A stretch of DNA of 64,000 nucleotides, from assembly GCF_000293785.1 (NCBI RefSeq), contig NZ_AKZI01000030.1, positions 1-64,000 of the forward strand. The letters run 5' to 3'. This document shows, piece after piece, positions 20,101-28,772 of this stretch. Position numbers and translations under genes: made by a program. Origin of the DNA: Rhodovulum sp. PH10 (GTDB lineage Bacteria; Pseudomonadota; Alphaproteobacteria; Rhizobiales; Xanthobacteraceae). Below the pieces are notes generated by a model that saw only the letters and a program-made list of their open reading frames with translations, was not told where the DNA came from and did no database searches. Position 1 is the stretch's first letter. Each line of letters begins with the position of its first letter.

Positions 20101-21696
20101 ATGGACCTCCACACCGCCGGACACCGCCGCGGCGTCGCCGCCGCGCCCCATGCCGCCGCCGCCGAGGCGGGGCGGGCCGTGCTCGCCGAGGGCGGCAACG
20201 CGCTCGAAGCGATGGTGGCGATGGCCGCGACCATCGCCGCGGTCTATCCGCACATGACGCATCTCGGCGGCGACGGTTTTTGGCTGGTTCACGAGCCGTC
20301 CGGCCGGGTGCGGGCGATCCAGGCCGCCGGCCGCACCGGCAGCCGGGCGACCATCGACCTCTATCGCGAGCACGGCCACGAGACCGTTCCGACCCGCGGG
20401 CCGCTCGCCGCCCTCACCGTGCCGGGCGCGGTCGACGGCTGGGCGACGGCGCTCGAGGCGGCGCACGCGCTCGGCGGCAGGCTGCCGCTCCCGGTGCTGC
20501 TCGCCCCGGCGATCCGCGCGGCGGGTGACGGATATACCGTGTCGCCGAGCCAGGCGGCGCTGACCGCGGAAAAGCTCGCCGAGTTGAAGGATGCGCCGGG
20601 CTTTGCCGAAGTTTTTCTCGCCGAGGGCAAGGCGCCCGAGCCGGGCGCCACGATGCGCCAGGAGGCGCTCGCCGCCACCCTCGATCATCTCGCAGCCGAA
20701 GGCCTGGACGATTTCTATCGCGGTGACGTCGGCCGCGAGATCGCCGCCGATCTCGACCGCATCGGCAGCCCGGTGACCCGCGCCGACCTCGAACGCCGCC
20801 ACGCCACGGTGGCCGCCCCCCTCTCCGCCGCGCTGTCGGTCGGCACCGTCTTCAACACGCCGCCGCCCACCCAAGGGCTCGCCTCGCTGATCATCCTCGC
20901 GCTGTTCGACCGCATGCGGGTGAGCGAGCCGGACGGCTTCGAGCACGTGCACGGGTTGGTGGAGGCGACCAAGCGAGCGTTTCGCGTGCGCGACCGGGCG
21001 ATCTGCGATCCCGACCACGTGCCGGCGCCGCCGGAGAGCTTTTTGGCCGAAAAAGTCCTCGCGGCCGAGCTGCAAAGGATCGACCCGAGACGAGCGGCGC
21101 CGTGGCCGCAGGCAGCCGAGAAAGGCGACACCATCTGGATGGGCGCGGCCGACGCGAGCGGGCTCGTCGTCTCCTACATCCAGTCGATCTATTGGGAGTT
21201 CGGCTCCGGCTGCGTGCTGCCGCGCACCGGCGTGCTGATGCAGAACCGCGGCGCCAGCTTCTCGCTCGAGCGGAAGGTTTTGCGCGCGCTGGCGCCCGGC
21301 CGGCTGCCGTTCCACACGCTCAACCCGGCGCTCGCGAGACTGAACGACGGGCGGGTGATCGCCTACGGCACCATGGGCGGCGACGGCCAGCCGCAGACCC
21401 AGGCCGCCGTGTTCACCCGGCACGTGATGTTCCGGCAACCGCTCGCCGATGCGATCGACGCGCCGCGCTGGCTGCTCGGCCGCACCTGGGGCGCCGCGCA
21501 GGACAATCTGCGGCTCGAGGCCGGATTTTCCGATGCTCTGGTCGATCGGCTGCTGTCGGCCGGCCACGACGTCGAGGTCTTGCCGGAGCGCCACACCGTG
21601 ACGATGGGCCATGCCGGCGCGGTGGTGATGCACCCGAACGGCGCGATCGAGGGCGCCCACGACCCGCGCGCCGACGGCGGCGCGGCGGGGGTGTGA
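20101..21696 (+). CDS. Gamma-glutamyltransferase family protein
   Basis: A 531-residue Ntn-hydrolase precursor. The N-terminal subunit has AAAEAGRAVLAEGGNALEAM and the HLGGDGFWLVHE signature. The autocatalytic Thr is Thr344 in KGDT, followed by IWMGAADASGLVVSYIQS at the start of the small subunit. The C-terminal half has MGGDGQPQTQAAVFTRHV. No signal peptide is visible, so it seems cytoplasmic, unlike periplasmic Ggt. Such proteins hydrolyse gamma-glutamyl amides or related amides; the true substrate is uncertain. It is divergent from the ABC exporter. Confidence 0.9.
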   Translation: MDLHTAGHRRGVAAAPHAAAAEAGRAVLAEGGNALEAMVAMAATIAAVYPHMTHLGGDGFWLVHEPSGRVRAIQAAGRTGSRATIDLYREHGHETVPTRGPLAALTVPGAVDGWATALEAAHALGGRLPLPVLLAPAIRAAGDGYTVSPSQAALTAEKLAELKDAPGFAEVFLAEGKAPEPGATMRQEALAATLDHLAAEGLDDFYRGDVGREIAADLDRIGSPVTRADLERRHATVAAPLSAALSVGTVFNTPPPTQGLASLIILALFDRMRVSEPDGFEHVHGLVEATKRAFRVRDRAICDPDHVPAPPESFLAEKVLAAELQRIDPRRAAPWPQAAEKGDTIWMGAADASGLVVSYIQSIYWEFGSGCVLPRTGVLMQNRGASFSLERKVLRALAPGRLPFHTLNPALARLNDGRVIAYGTMGGDGQPQTQAAVFTRHVMFRQPLADAIDAPRWLLGRTWGAAQDNLRLEAGFSDALVDRLLSAGHDVEVLPERHTVTMGHAGAVVMHPNGAIEGAHDPRADGGAAGV

Positions 21697-21746
21697 TTCG
21701 GTTTCCGAATGAGGAGTTCGGACCAGCGATGACGGCACGGCCTCCA

Positions 21747-21767
21747 CCTCTCCCCAGTGGGGAGAGG
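21747..21767. repeat. Palindrome copy 1 (CCTCTCCCC / GGGGAGAGG)
   Basis: A perfect inverted repeat with 9-bp arms and a 3-nt centre, between the convergent gamma-glutamyltransferase and SDR genes. The same arms recur at 22644-22664. It is a dispersed intergenic element of a type common in Rhizobiales and could act as a bidirectional terminator stem. Confidence 0.6.
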
Positions 21768-21813
21768 GTAAAACCCCGAGCCGTTCAGCCCGGAAACAGC
21801 ATGACACGAGATC

Positions 21814-22590
21814 TCACAGCCGGGTGATGGTCAGCCCGCCGTCGACATTGACGACCGTGCCGGTCGAGAAGGCGAGCTCGGGCTTCGACAGCGCCCGCAC
21901 CGCATTGGCGATGTCCTCCGGCTTGCCCCAGCGCAGCGCCGGCACCAAGCCATCGGCGATCAGCGCGTCGTACTTGGAGACGACGCCGGAGGTCATGTCG
22001 GTCTTGATGATGCCGGGCCGCACCTCGAACACCGAGATGCCTTCGCCGGCGAGCCGCACAGCAAGGCCCTCGACCACCATCGCGAGGCCGGCCTTGGAGA
22101 TGCAGTATTCGAGCCGCGAGTTCGACACCATCTCGGCCGAGCACGACGACACCACCACGATCGCCTTCGGCGTGTCCGACTTCTGGGCGACCATCCGGTT
22201 GGCCACCGCACGCGCCATGAAGAACGCACCGCGCAGATTGACGCCGAGCACGTAGTCGAAATTCTCCACCGTCGTCTCGAGCACGTCGAGCCGCTTCGGC
22301 GGCGCCACGCCGGCGTTCGAGACGAACACGTCGATCGCCCCGAGTTTCTCTTCCACCGTGTCGAGCACGCGGGCGTGGTCGTCGACGTCCTGCACATTGC
22401 CGGCGACGAAGGTCGCGGCGACGCCGTGCGCCTCGAGCGACTTCACCGACGCCTGCGAGACCTCGTCGTCGCGCGTGCCGGTGATGGCGACGTCGAAGCC
22501 ATCGGCGGCGAGGCCTTGCGCCACCGCGAGCCCGATGCCGCGGCGACCGCCGGTGACGAGGGCGACGCGGCGCCCGGTCTTGTTGTTCAT
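21814..22590 (-). CDS. SDR family oxidoreductase (3-ketoacyl-ACP reductase type)
   Basis: A 258-residue classical short-chain dehydrogenase: cofactor motif TGGRRGIG near residues 14-21, NAG in VSNAGVAPP, catalytic Ser in VVSSCSAEM and YCISK as the Tyr-x3-Lys pair. It is the last gene of the minus-strand uronate cluster (eda, kdgK, GH88, SDR). In that setting a KduD-like step or another sugar/uronate oxidoreduction is more likely than fatty-acid synthesis, but the sequence alone does not decide. It is bracketed by two copies of the same palindrome. Confidence 0.9.
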   Translation of the reverse strand: MNNKTGRRVALVTGGRRGIGLAVAQGLAADGFDVAITGTRDDEVSQASVKSLEAHGVAATFVAGNVQDVDDHARVLDTVEEKLGAIDVFVSNAGVAPPKRLDVLETTVENFDYVLGVNLRGAFFMARAVANRMVAQKSDTPKAIVVVSSCSAEMVSNSRLEYCISKAGLAMVVEGLAVRLAGEGISVFEVRPGIIKTDMTSGVVSKYDALIADGLVPALRWGKPEDIANAVRALSKPELAFSTGTVVNVDGGLTITRL

Positions 22591-22643
22591 GTCGTGTCTC
22601 CTCGAATCTCTTTTCGCCGCCGCGGCGGGACCGGGTTCGTTAC

Positions 22644-22664
22644 CCTCTCCCCGGCGGGGAGAGG
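22644..22664. repeat. Palindrome copy 2 (CCTCTCCCC / GGGGAGAGG)
   Basis: Same 9-bp arms as the copy at 21747-21767, with centre GGC. It lies between the GH88 gene and the SDR gene within the minus-strand run, where a stem could lower readthrough or protect the upstream mRNA end. Confidence 0.6.
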
Positions 22665-22711
22665 TGAAACCGGCGCCGGGACCGTTCTCGGATCGTCGAT
22701 CGTCCTCGTGG

Positions 22712-24082
22712 TCAGCCGAAGAACGTCAGATACGGGCCGCCCTCGGCGAGCCGCTGCACGTACAGAGCGACCTCGCGCATGTGATAATCGCCCCACATGG
22801 TCGCCTCGCCGCTCGGATTGGTCTTTCCGGGCTGCACGTAGTCCCAGCCGTTCGGCCGGTGATACTGGCTGTGCAGCACGAGGCCCTGATGGCCGGGCTT
22901 CAGGCTCAGATAGCGGTCGGACAAAAGCGTGCGCACCACGCCGAGGCCGGCCTGGCGATAGCGCGCGCCGCCCTCGCGGCCGGTCGCGTCCAGCCAGGCG
23001 CCGAACCGCAGAAGCCCCTGGGCGGCGATCGCCGCAGCCGAGGAATCGACCGGCTCGATATCGTTCTCCGGCTCGGATTCGCGCGAATAGACGTCGCCGA
23101 GATCGCGCATGCCGGGCGCCCCGGTGTCCCAATAGGGAATGCCGTCGGTCGCGGTGTGGTCGATGTAGAAGTCGCAGGTGGCGGCTGCCGCCTTCTCCAT
23201 CATCGCGACGATATCCGCCTTGCCGCCGAACGCCTCGAGTTTTGCCGGATCGACCGTCTCGATGAATTCGAGCATCTCGGCGAAACCGGTGATCGCCCAG
23301 GAGAGGCCGCGAGTCCAGGTGGAGAAGCCCGAATAGCCCTGCTGGGTGCCGACGCAGCGGAACGCGCGGCTGACGGTGTTGAAGATTGCCTCGTGCGCGG
23401 TGCGGCCGCGCAGGTCGTAGATGTCGCGGCCCTCGCCGTAGAACACCGCGTATTTCGCCGTGGTGCGGGCGTGCGCGACCAGCCGGCCGAGGAGCGGGAT
23501 CACCTGATCGCCCTCGCCCTTCATCACGTGGCCGAGCCGATGGGCCAAGGCGAGCGCCCGCAGCGTGCGCATGGTGTCGATGAACAGCGAATGCGGCCCG
23601 TTGAACGACTGGATGTAGCCGAAGCCGTCGCCGAGCTCGGTCCAGCGGTTCGCCTGCACGGCGCCGGAGCATTTGAGCGCCAGCTCGAAATATTCGAGCT
23701 GCCACGGATCGCGCGGCATGCGGCCCTCGAGCACCAGTCGGCGCAGGTTTCCGTATGTGCTGATCTGATTGAAGCCGTGGTCGTGCACGCCGAAATGCGT
23801 GACGTGCACCGGCATGTCGGCGCGGATGCGGTCGAGCGCGAGGCGGAGAAACGCGTCGTCGCCGGTGGCGTCGAACTGCAGCACGGCGCTGCCGAACTCG
23901 AAGCCCTGCGTCCAGTCGGTCCAGCCGCGCGGCTGGTAGACGCCGGCCACCGTGTGCACCGGGGCGCCGGCGGCGCGGTCCATCCCTTCGTCGATGGCGA
24001 CGATCTTTTCCGCGGACAGATCCCACATCCGGCGGATCGCCGGCAGGAGGTCCTTCGGGGCGAGAGCGGTGTCGATCTTCAT
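22712..24082 (-). CDS. Glycoside hydrolase family 88 protein (unsaturated glucuronyl hydrolase)
   Basis: A 456-residue (alpha/alpha)6-barrel enzyme. It carries GH88 hallmarks: HVTHFGVHDHGFNQISTYG, FIDTMRTL with the catalytic Asp region, TWTRGLSWAITG, and PVDSSAAAIAAQGLLRF. GH88 enzymes hydrate and release the 4,5-unsaturated uronic acid left at oligosaccharide ends by polysaccharide lyases. No signal peptide is visible, so the substrate must be imported. The KDG kinase and KDPG aldolase genes next door take the released uronate onward. No transporter lies in the cluster. Confidence 0.9.
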   Translation of the reverse strand: MKIDTALAPKDLLPAIRRMWDLSAEKIVAIDEGMDRAAGAPVHTVAGVYQPRGWTDWTQGFEFGSAVLQFDATGDDAFLRLALDRIRADMPVHVTHFGVHDHGFNQISTYGNLRRLVLEGRMPRDPWQLEYFELALKCSGAVQANRWTELGDGFGYIQSFNGPHSLFIDTMRTLRALALAHRLGHVMKGEGDQVIPLLGRLVAHARTTAKYAVFYGEGRDIYDLRGRTAHEAIFNTVSRAFRCVGTQQGYSGFSTWTRGLSWAITGFAEMLEFIETVDPAKLEAFGGKADIVAMMEKAAAATCDFYIDHTATDGIPYWDTGAPGMRDLGDVYSRESEPENDIEPVDSSAAAIAAQGLLRFGAWLDATGREGGARYRQAGLGVVRTLLSDRYLSLKPGHQGLVLHSQYHRPNGWDYVQPGKTNPSGEATMWGDYHMREVALYVQRLAEGGPYLTFFG

Positions 24083-24197
24083 GAGCGTGTCTTCCCGGGG
24101 AGAGGTCGTCGCGGGCGCGGCCTTCGTTTTCGGCCGCGCCCCGGAGTGACGAACGGTGCTGGCGCATCGTCCGGCGAGGTCGCCCCGGAGGGGTCTT

Positions 24198-24276
24198 CCG
24201 CTCGTCCCCGCGAAAGCGGGGACCCAGTTTCTCGCTAAGCGACCGGCTGGATTCCCGCTTGCGCGGGAACGAGCGG
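24198..24276. repeat. Compound intergenic repeat with two hairpins
   Basis: Two stems, TCCCCGC/GCGGGGA and TTCCCGC/GCGGGAA, are enclosed by an 8-bp outer inverted repeat CCGCTCGT/ACGAGCGG. The pattern (GTCCCCGCGAAAGCGGGGAC followed by GGATTCCCGC) is a dispersed intergenic element seen in many alphaproteobacteria. It lies between kdgK and the GH88 gene and may shape the operon transcript. Confidence 0.65.
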
Positions 24277-24305
24277 AGTGTGGGGCGACGTTGCCGAACG
24301 GGTCT

Positions 24306-25412
24306 CTAGCGGATCACGCGGGCGCCCTTGCCCTTCATGATCGCCTCGACCTCCTTGGCGTTGACCATCGAGGTGTCGCCGGGGGTGGTCATCGCGAGCG
24401 CGCCGTGGGCTGCGCCGTACTCGACCGCGGCCTGCGGCCCCTTGCCCTCGAGGAAGCCGTAGGCGAGGCCGGAGGCGAAGCCGTCACCGCCGCCGACGCG
24501 ATCGAAGATCTCGAGGTTTTCACGAAGCGGCGCCTCGTAGAACTTGCCGCCGGCCCAAATGATCGCGCCCCAGTCGTTGAAGCTCGCGGTCTTGGCGTTC
24601 CGCAGCGTCGTCGCCGCCACCTTGAAGTTCGGGAACTCCTTCACGGCGGTGGCGATCATCTTCTTGAAGTTCGCCGGGTCGATCTTGGAGATGTGCTCGT
24701 CGAGCCCCTCCACCTCGAAGCCGAGGCAGGCGGTGAAGTCCTCCTCGTTGCCGAGCATGACATCCACATAAGGGGCGATCGTGCGGTTGACCTTCTGGGC
24801 ACCCGCCTTGCCGCCCTGGCTCTTCCACAGCGAGCCGCGGTAATTCAGATCGTAGGAAACGATGGTGCCGTATTTCCGCGCCACCTCGACCGCCTCGATC
24901 ACGACCTCCGCGGTGTTGGTCGCGAGCGCGGCAAAGATGCCGCCGGTGTGGAACCAGCGCACGCCCTCCTCACCGAACAGCTTCTCCCAGTTCACCTCGC
25001 CGGGCTTGAGCTGCGACGCCGCCGAATGGCCGCGGTCCGAGCAGCCGAGCGCGGCGCGCACGCCAAATCCCTTCTCGGTGAAGTTCAGGCCGACCCGGGT
25101 GTTGCGGCCGATGCCGTCGAACTCGCGCCAGATCAGATGCGAGGTGTCGACCCCGCCCTGCCACATCATGTCCTGAACGAGCCAGCCGAGGTCGTTCTCC
25201 GGCAGCGCGGTGACCACCGTCGCCCGCTTGCCCCAACACTTGCGCATAGCGCGCGAGACATTGTACTCGCCGCCGCCTTCCCACACCTGGAAGCTGCGCG
25301 CGGTGCGCACCCGGCCGAAACCGGGGTCGAAGCGCAGCATCACCTCGCCGAGCGAGGCGCAGTCCCATTTGGTCTCCGTCGCGGGACGGATCTTCAGAAT
25401 CTCGTCGCTCAT
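24306..25412 (-). CDS. kdgK: 2-keto-3-deoxygluconate kinase (PfkB family)
   Basis: A 368-residue sugar kinase. N-terminal PfkB features (SLGEVMLRFDPG, EGGGEYNVSRAMRKCWG) and the C-terminal anion hole with catalytic Asp (DRVGGGDGFASGLAYGFL) are clear. The start MSDEILKIRP is favoured because the upstream frame runs through the intergenic sequence and overlaps the aldolase. The gap to the KDPG aldolase gene is 20 bases, supporting KDG as substrate: KDG to KDPG, then pyruvate and glyceraldehyde-3-phosphate. A different ketose-kinase specificity is possible. Confidence 0.87.
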   Translation of the reverse strand: MSDEILKIRPATETKWDCASLGEVMLRFDPGFGRVRTARSFQVWEGGGEYNVSRAMRKCWGKRATVVTALPENDLGWLVQDMMWQGGVDTSHLIWREFDGIGRNTRVGLNFTEKGFGVRAALGCSDRGHSAASQLKPGEVNWEKLFGEEGVRWFHTGGIFAALATNTAEVVIEAVEVARKYGTIVSYDLNYRGSLWKSQGGKAGAQKVNRTIAPYVDVMLGNEEDFTACLGFEVEGLDEHISKIDPANFKKMIATAVKEFPNFKVAATTLRNAKTASFNDWGAIIWAGGKFYEAPLRENLEIFDRVGGGDGFASGLAYGFLEGKGPQAAVEYGAAHGALAMTTPGDTSMVNAKEVEAIMKGKGARVIR

Positions 25413-25432
25413 CGTCGTCGTGTCCCGGTATC

Positions 25433-26104
25433 TCACTTGCCGCGGATGGTCTTGATCAGCGCGACGGTGTCGCGCACCTTCTTCTCGATGCCGGCGTAAT
25501 CCTTGGCGGCGAGCAGATCCTTGGTGATCAGCTTGGAGCCGATGCCGACGCACACCACGCCCGCCTCGAACCACTTGCGCAGCGACGCTTCGGAGGCGTC
25601 GACGCCGCCGGTCGGCATGATGCGGGTCCACGGGCACGGCGCCATCACCGCCTTGACGAACTCCGGCCCGCCGACCAGATCGCCGGGGAAGATCTTCACG
25701 ACCTCGCAGCCGAGCTCCTCGGCGAAGCCGATCTCCGACATCGTGCCGCAGCCCGGGCTGTACGGAATCTTCCGCCGGTTACAGACTTTTGCCACGTCCG
25801 GATTGAGCAGCGGGCCGACCACGAACTTCGCGCCGTTGGCGATGTAGACGCCGGCGGTCGGCGCATCGACCACCGAGCCGACGCCCATGATCACGCTCGG
25901 ATCGGCTTTTGCGAAATGGCGCGCGACGTCGAGAAACACCGACGAGGCGAAGTCGCCGCGATTGGTGAACTCGATGCACTTGGCGCCGCCATTGGCGCAG
26001 GCCTGGATGACGTTCTTACAAACCTCGACGTCGGGATGATAGAACACGGGGATCACCCCCTGCCCCTGCATCGCGGCGAGCACCGTCATGCGATCGTGTG
26101 CCAT
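25433..26104 (-). CDS. eda: KDPG aldolase family protein
   Basis: A 223-residue class I aldolase. Glu45 in CIEFTNRG and Lys137 in VVKIFPGD match the general base and Schiff-base lysine of the family, and the phosphate-site motif MPTGGVD is present. AGGAG lies nine bases before the ATG. It is the first gene of the minus-strand uronate cluster. The reaction would split KDPG to pyruvate and glyceraldehyde-3-phosphate. A 2-keto-4-hydroxyglutarate or KDPGal activity cannot be excluded. Confidence 0.9.
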   Translation of the reverse strand: MAHDRMTVLAAMQGQGVIPVFYHPDVEVCKNVIQACANGGAKCIEFTNRGDFASSVFLDVARHFAKADPSVIMGVGSVVDAPTAGVYIANGAKFVVGPLLNPDVAKVCNRRKIPYSPGCGTMSEIGFAEELGCEVVKIFPGDLVGGPEFVKAVMAPCPWTRIMPTGGVDASEASLRKWFEAGVVCVGIGSKLITKDLLAAKDYAGIEKKVRDTVALIKTIRGK

Positions 26105-26368
26105 GTCTTCGATCTCCTGGAGAGATGACGGCGGCCGCGCGACCCTCTGCGCCCGGCGCCGTCGGTGAATCGGATGTCGGAGGAGGCCGGCGCGACGCGA
26201 CGGGGGTGCTGCGCGAACCCGAACGGTTCGGCACCGCCGTGCACGATGAAGCCGCGCGTCTCGGTAGCCACCAGCAAGCCTCGTGGAGCGTGATCGGCCG
26301 GACGGGTCGGGAGGGCGACCCCGGGGAGCGACCCGGCGACCCGTGGGCGACGATGATCCGCCGACCAA

Positions 26369-26384
26369 GTAACCGTATAGTTAC
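26369..26384. promoter_or_regulatory. Candidate operator upstream of the uronate cluster
   Basis: An inverted repeat GTAAC-N6-GTTAC in an AT-richer patch, 265 bp upstream of the KDPG aldolase start. It looks like a dimeric-regulator site. No regulator gene lies nearby, so the binding protein is unknown. Confidence 0.3.
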
Positions 26385-26709
26385 AAGTCACCACGAGGAC
26401 GGTCGACCGTCAAGCGTCGAGCCGTCAGCCCAACGCAGACCGGGGCCGCTTCACGGCATGGCTGGCGACGGAGATTCGGCGCGGGGGCGGCCGCTCGCGC
26501 CGGCGAACAGTATTAATCCGGGTCACGGGTGACGCCATGGCTATAGCCGAGTCGACGACTCGTTTTCTCGAACAACGCCAATCGAATCACCGCTCGTCGC
26601 GAGCGTTAACGTTAATTTTCATAAAACATTAGTCGCTTTTGATTAAAATTGATCTCAATGATTTTTTAACCAATATTAACGGCCGCACCAACCACGGAGA
26701 GGGACGATA
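26385..26709. other. Intergenic region before the isonitrile-synthase-like gene
   Basis: With 26105-26368 this makes a 605-bp gene-free gap between divergent genes. It holds the most AT-rich block in the window (26600-26685), including a palindrome TTAACGTTAA near 26607 and TTAA-N6-TTAAC at 26666-26680. The latter is close to, but one base shorter than, the CtrA consensus spacing (TTAA-N7-TTAA). Promoter material for the rightward gene is likely here. Confidence 0.4.
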
Positions 26710-27669
26710 ATGTCCTGCAGCACGCTTCACGCGGCCGCCGAGACCGCGGCAGCGAACGGCCCCGAGCGTTTGCGCACCGGCACCGCGGCCGGCCCGGCCC
26801 CCGCCGGCAAGATCGGCCCGCCGTTCGAGCGGCCGCCGCTCGCGCGAACGGCCGAGGCCGGCCGGGCGGCGCGCAACGCCAAGGCGAACAACGCCAAGGC
26901 GAGCGGCACCCCGGCGGGCGGCGGCCCCCAGCGTCCCCCCTCCTCGCTCGACAAGACCGCCGAAAAGCTCCTGCGCGCCTTCAACACCTGGGCGTTCAAG
27001 CGCGAGCAGCCGTCCGACCCGCATCTGCTGATTCAGGTGGCGACCGGCGCGGTCGCCCGCGGCGTGCCGCTGCGCTTCGTGCTCTATTGGGGCAAGGGGC
27101 CGCGCGACACGGTCGCCGCGCCCGAGCTCGAATGCCTCGACTATCTCGCCGCGATGGCGGCGCGCGTGCGCGAGGCACACCCGCCCGGCGCCGCGCTGAC
27201 GCTGATCCTCACCGACACCCATGCGGCGCTCAACGGCCACTCGGCCGCGCGGATCGACCGCTATTTCGGCGAGGTCGGGCACGAGGCGCAAGCGCGCGGC
27301 TTTGCCACCTGCCGGCTGTCCGAGGTCACCCGCACCGCCGAGCCGCTGGTCGGGCCGCTGCCCGACGAGGCGCCGCCCGAGGAGGTGCTGGAAAACCTCG
27401 AGGCGAGCGCGCTCAAATGGTACCGCGGCGACGGCACCGCCGAGGACGGCGCCAAGCGCTACTGGCGGATCAACATGCTGGAGAAGCGCGCGGTGGAGAT
27501 CGCGTTTCCCGGCAGCGTGTTCGTCACCTTCAACGGCTCGAAGGTGCGCAGCCTGTTTCCGACCCGCCTGCCGGTTTTCTACATGTACTCGCTGCGGCGC
27601 GGCGTCGGCGTGAAGCCGTGGTTCTTGGACGACGAGGCGGCGGCCGGCGACGGGGAGGCCTCCGCATGA
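26710..27669 (+). CDS. Unknown protein, weak resemblance to isonitrile synthases (PvcA/DIT1)
   Basis: A 319-residue protein. Residues 1-80 are Ala/Pro/Gly-rich and probably disordered. The folded part begins LLRAFNTWAFKREQPSD and continues LRFVLYWGKGPRDTVAAPEL, then REAHPPGAALTLILTDTHAA and a C-terminal half with FVTFNGSKVRSLFPTRLPVF and GVKPWF. The order of elements (Rossmann-like strand, PPGAxLTLIxxD, late PW motif) recalls the PvcA/DIT1 isocyanide synthase family, but this is pattern similarity only. GGAGAGGGA precedes the ATG. Its TGA overlaps the ATG of the EamA exporter, so the two form a unit. Confidence 0.6.
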   Translation: MSCSTLHAAAETAAANGPERLRTGTAAGPAPAGKIGPPFERPPLARTAEAGRAARNAKANNAKASGTPAGGGPQRPPSSLDKTAEKLLRAFNTWAFKREQPSDPHLLIQVATGAVARGVPLRFVLYWGKGPRDTVAAPELECLDYLAAMAARVREAHPPGAALTLILTDTHAALNGHSAARIDRYFGEVGHEAQARGFATCRLSEVTRTAEPLVGPLPDEAPPEEVLENLEASALKWYRGDGTAEDGAKRYWRINMLEKRAVEIAFPGSVFVTFNGSKVRSLFPTRLPVFYMYSLRRGVGVKPWFLDDEAAAGDGEASA

Positions 27670-28742
27670 GCGCGGCCGCCGTCCAAGGGCCGGGGGCATC
27701 CACCGAAACCTTGCGCGAGAACGCCGCGAGCCGGCTCGACACGCCGCACCCGGAAAATCCCCGCCTCGCGCCCGCGCGCCGCGACCTTCCGATCCCCGAC
27801 ACCGCCCGTCGCGCCGTCGCCGCGGCGGAAAGCACGGCCGAGCGCGCAGCGGACGGCGCGCGGCGCACCGACAACGTGCCGCTCGGCATCCTCTTCATGG
27901 TCGGCTCGACCGTGATGTTCGCGCTGTCGAGCGCGCTCGCCAAATGGCTGGTGGCGATCTATCCGGTCGGCGAGGTGATGGCGTTCCGCTCGATCTCCTC
28001 GCTCCTGGTCTGCTCGGCCTTCATCCTGCCGGTGACCGGTTTCGCCGTGTTTCGCACGGCCATCCCCGGGCAACACGTCGCCCGCGGCGCCTCGCAGGCG
28101 ATCTCGCAAACTTTCACCGTGCTCGCGGTGTCGATGATGCCGATCGCCGGGGCGATCGCGATCGGCTTCTCGGCGCCCCTGTGGGCAGCGCTGATCTCCG
28201 TGCTCCTGCTCGGCGAGCGGGCCGGCAAGGCGCGCTGGGCGGCGCTCGTCGTGGGCTTCGCCGGCGTTTTGATCGTCACCGAGCCGGGGGCGGATTCGCT
28301 GAAGCTCGGGGCGCTGTTCGCGCTCGCCAATGCGGTGATGTACGGCGGGGTCACGGTCGCGGTGCGCGGCATGGCCAAGACCGAGACGCCGAACACGCTG
28401 CTGATGTGGCAGATGCTGACCATGTCGGTCTGCCACGTGTTTCTTCTGCTGTTCGGCTTCCGCATGCCGACCGCGGTCGACGCGGCGCTGCTGATCGGCA
28501 TGGGCCTCGCCAACACGATCCAGCAATATTGCTGGACGCGCGCGTTGTCGCTCGGGCCGACCACCGCGGTGTCGCCGTTCTATTATATGAGCCTCGTATG
28601 GGCGATGCTGCTCGGCTTCCTGATCTGGAACGACCGGCCGACGCTCGCGCTGCTCTCGGGCTCGGCGATCGTCGTCGCCTCCGGCCTCTTCCTCCTGTGG
28701 CACGAGGCCAAGGCCAAGCGTCGGGCGGCGGCCGCCGCCTGA
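27666..28742 (+). CDS. EamA/DMT-family transporter
   Basis: A 358-residue inner-membrane protein with a disordered 70-residue N-terminus and ten predicted helices in two EamA repeats (ILFMVGSTVMFALSSALAKW; LGALFALANAVMYGGVTVAV). The drug/metabolite transporter superfamily exports small metabolites or amino acids. The ATG overlaps the preceding stop (ATGA), implying translational coupling. It probably exports, or handles the precursor of, the product of the upstream enzyme-like protein; this is inference from context. Confidence 0.9.
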   Translation: MSAAAVQGPGASTETLRENAASRLDTPHPENPRLAPARRDLPIPDTARRAVAAAESTAERAADGARRTDNVPLGILFMVGSTVMFALSSALAKWLVAIYPVGEVMAFRSISSLLVCSAFILPVTGFAVFRTAIPGQHVARGASQAISQTFTVLAVSMMPIAGAIAIGFSAPLWAALISVLLLGERAGKARWAALVVGFAGVLIVTEPGADSLKLGALFALANAVMYGGVTVAVRGMAKTETPNTLLMWQMLTMSVCHVFLLLFGFRMPTAVDAALLIGMGLANTIQQYCWTRALSLGPTTAVSPFYYMSLVWAMLLGFLIWNDRPTLALLSGSAIVVASGLFLLWHEAKAKRRAAAAA

Positions 28743-28772
28743 CGCGACCGAAAGAGCGAGCACCGTCGCCGC

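Noticed and set aside
26098-26532. A 144-codon plus-strand frame in the gap upstream of the KDPG aldolase
   Set aside because: No ribosome-binding site, no family, mixed codon bias, and it overlaps the likely promoter region.
26666-26680. A firm CtrA site
   Set aside because: The spacing is N6 rather than N7; kept only as a weak note.
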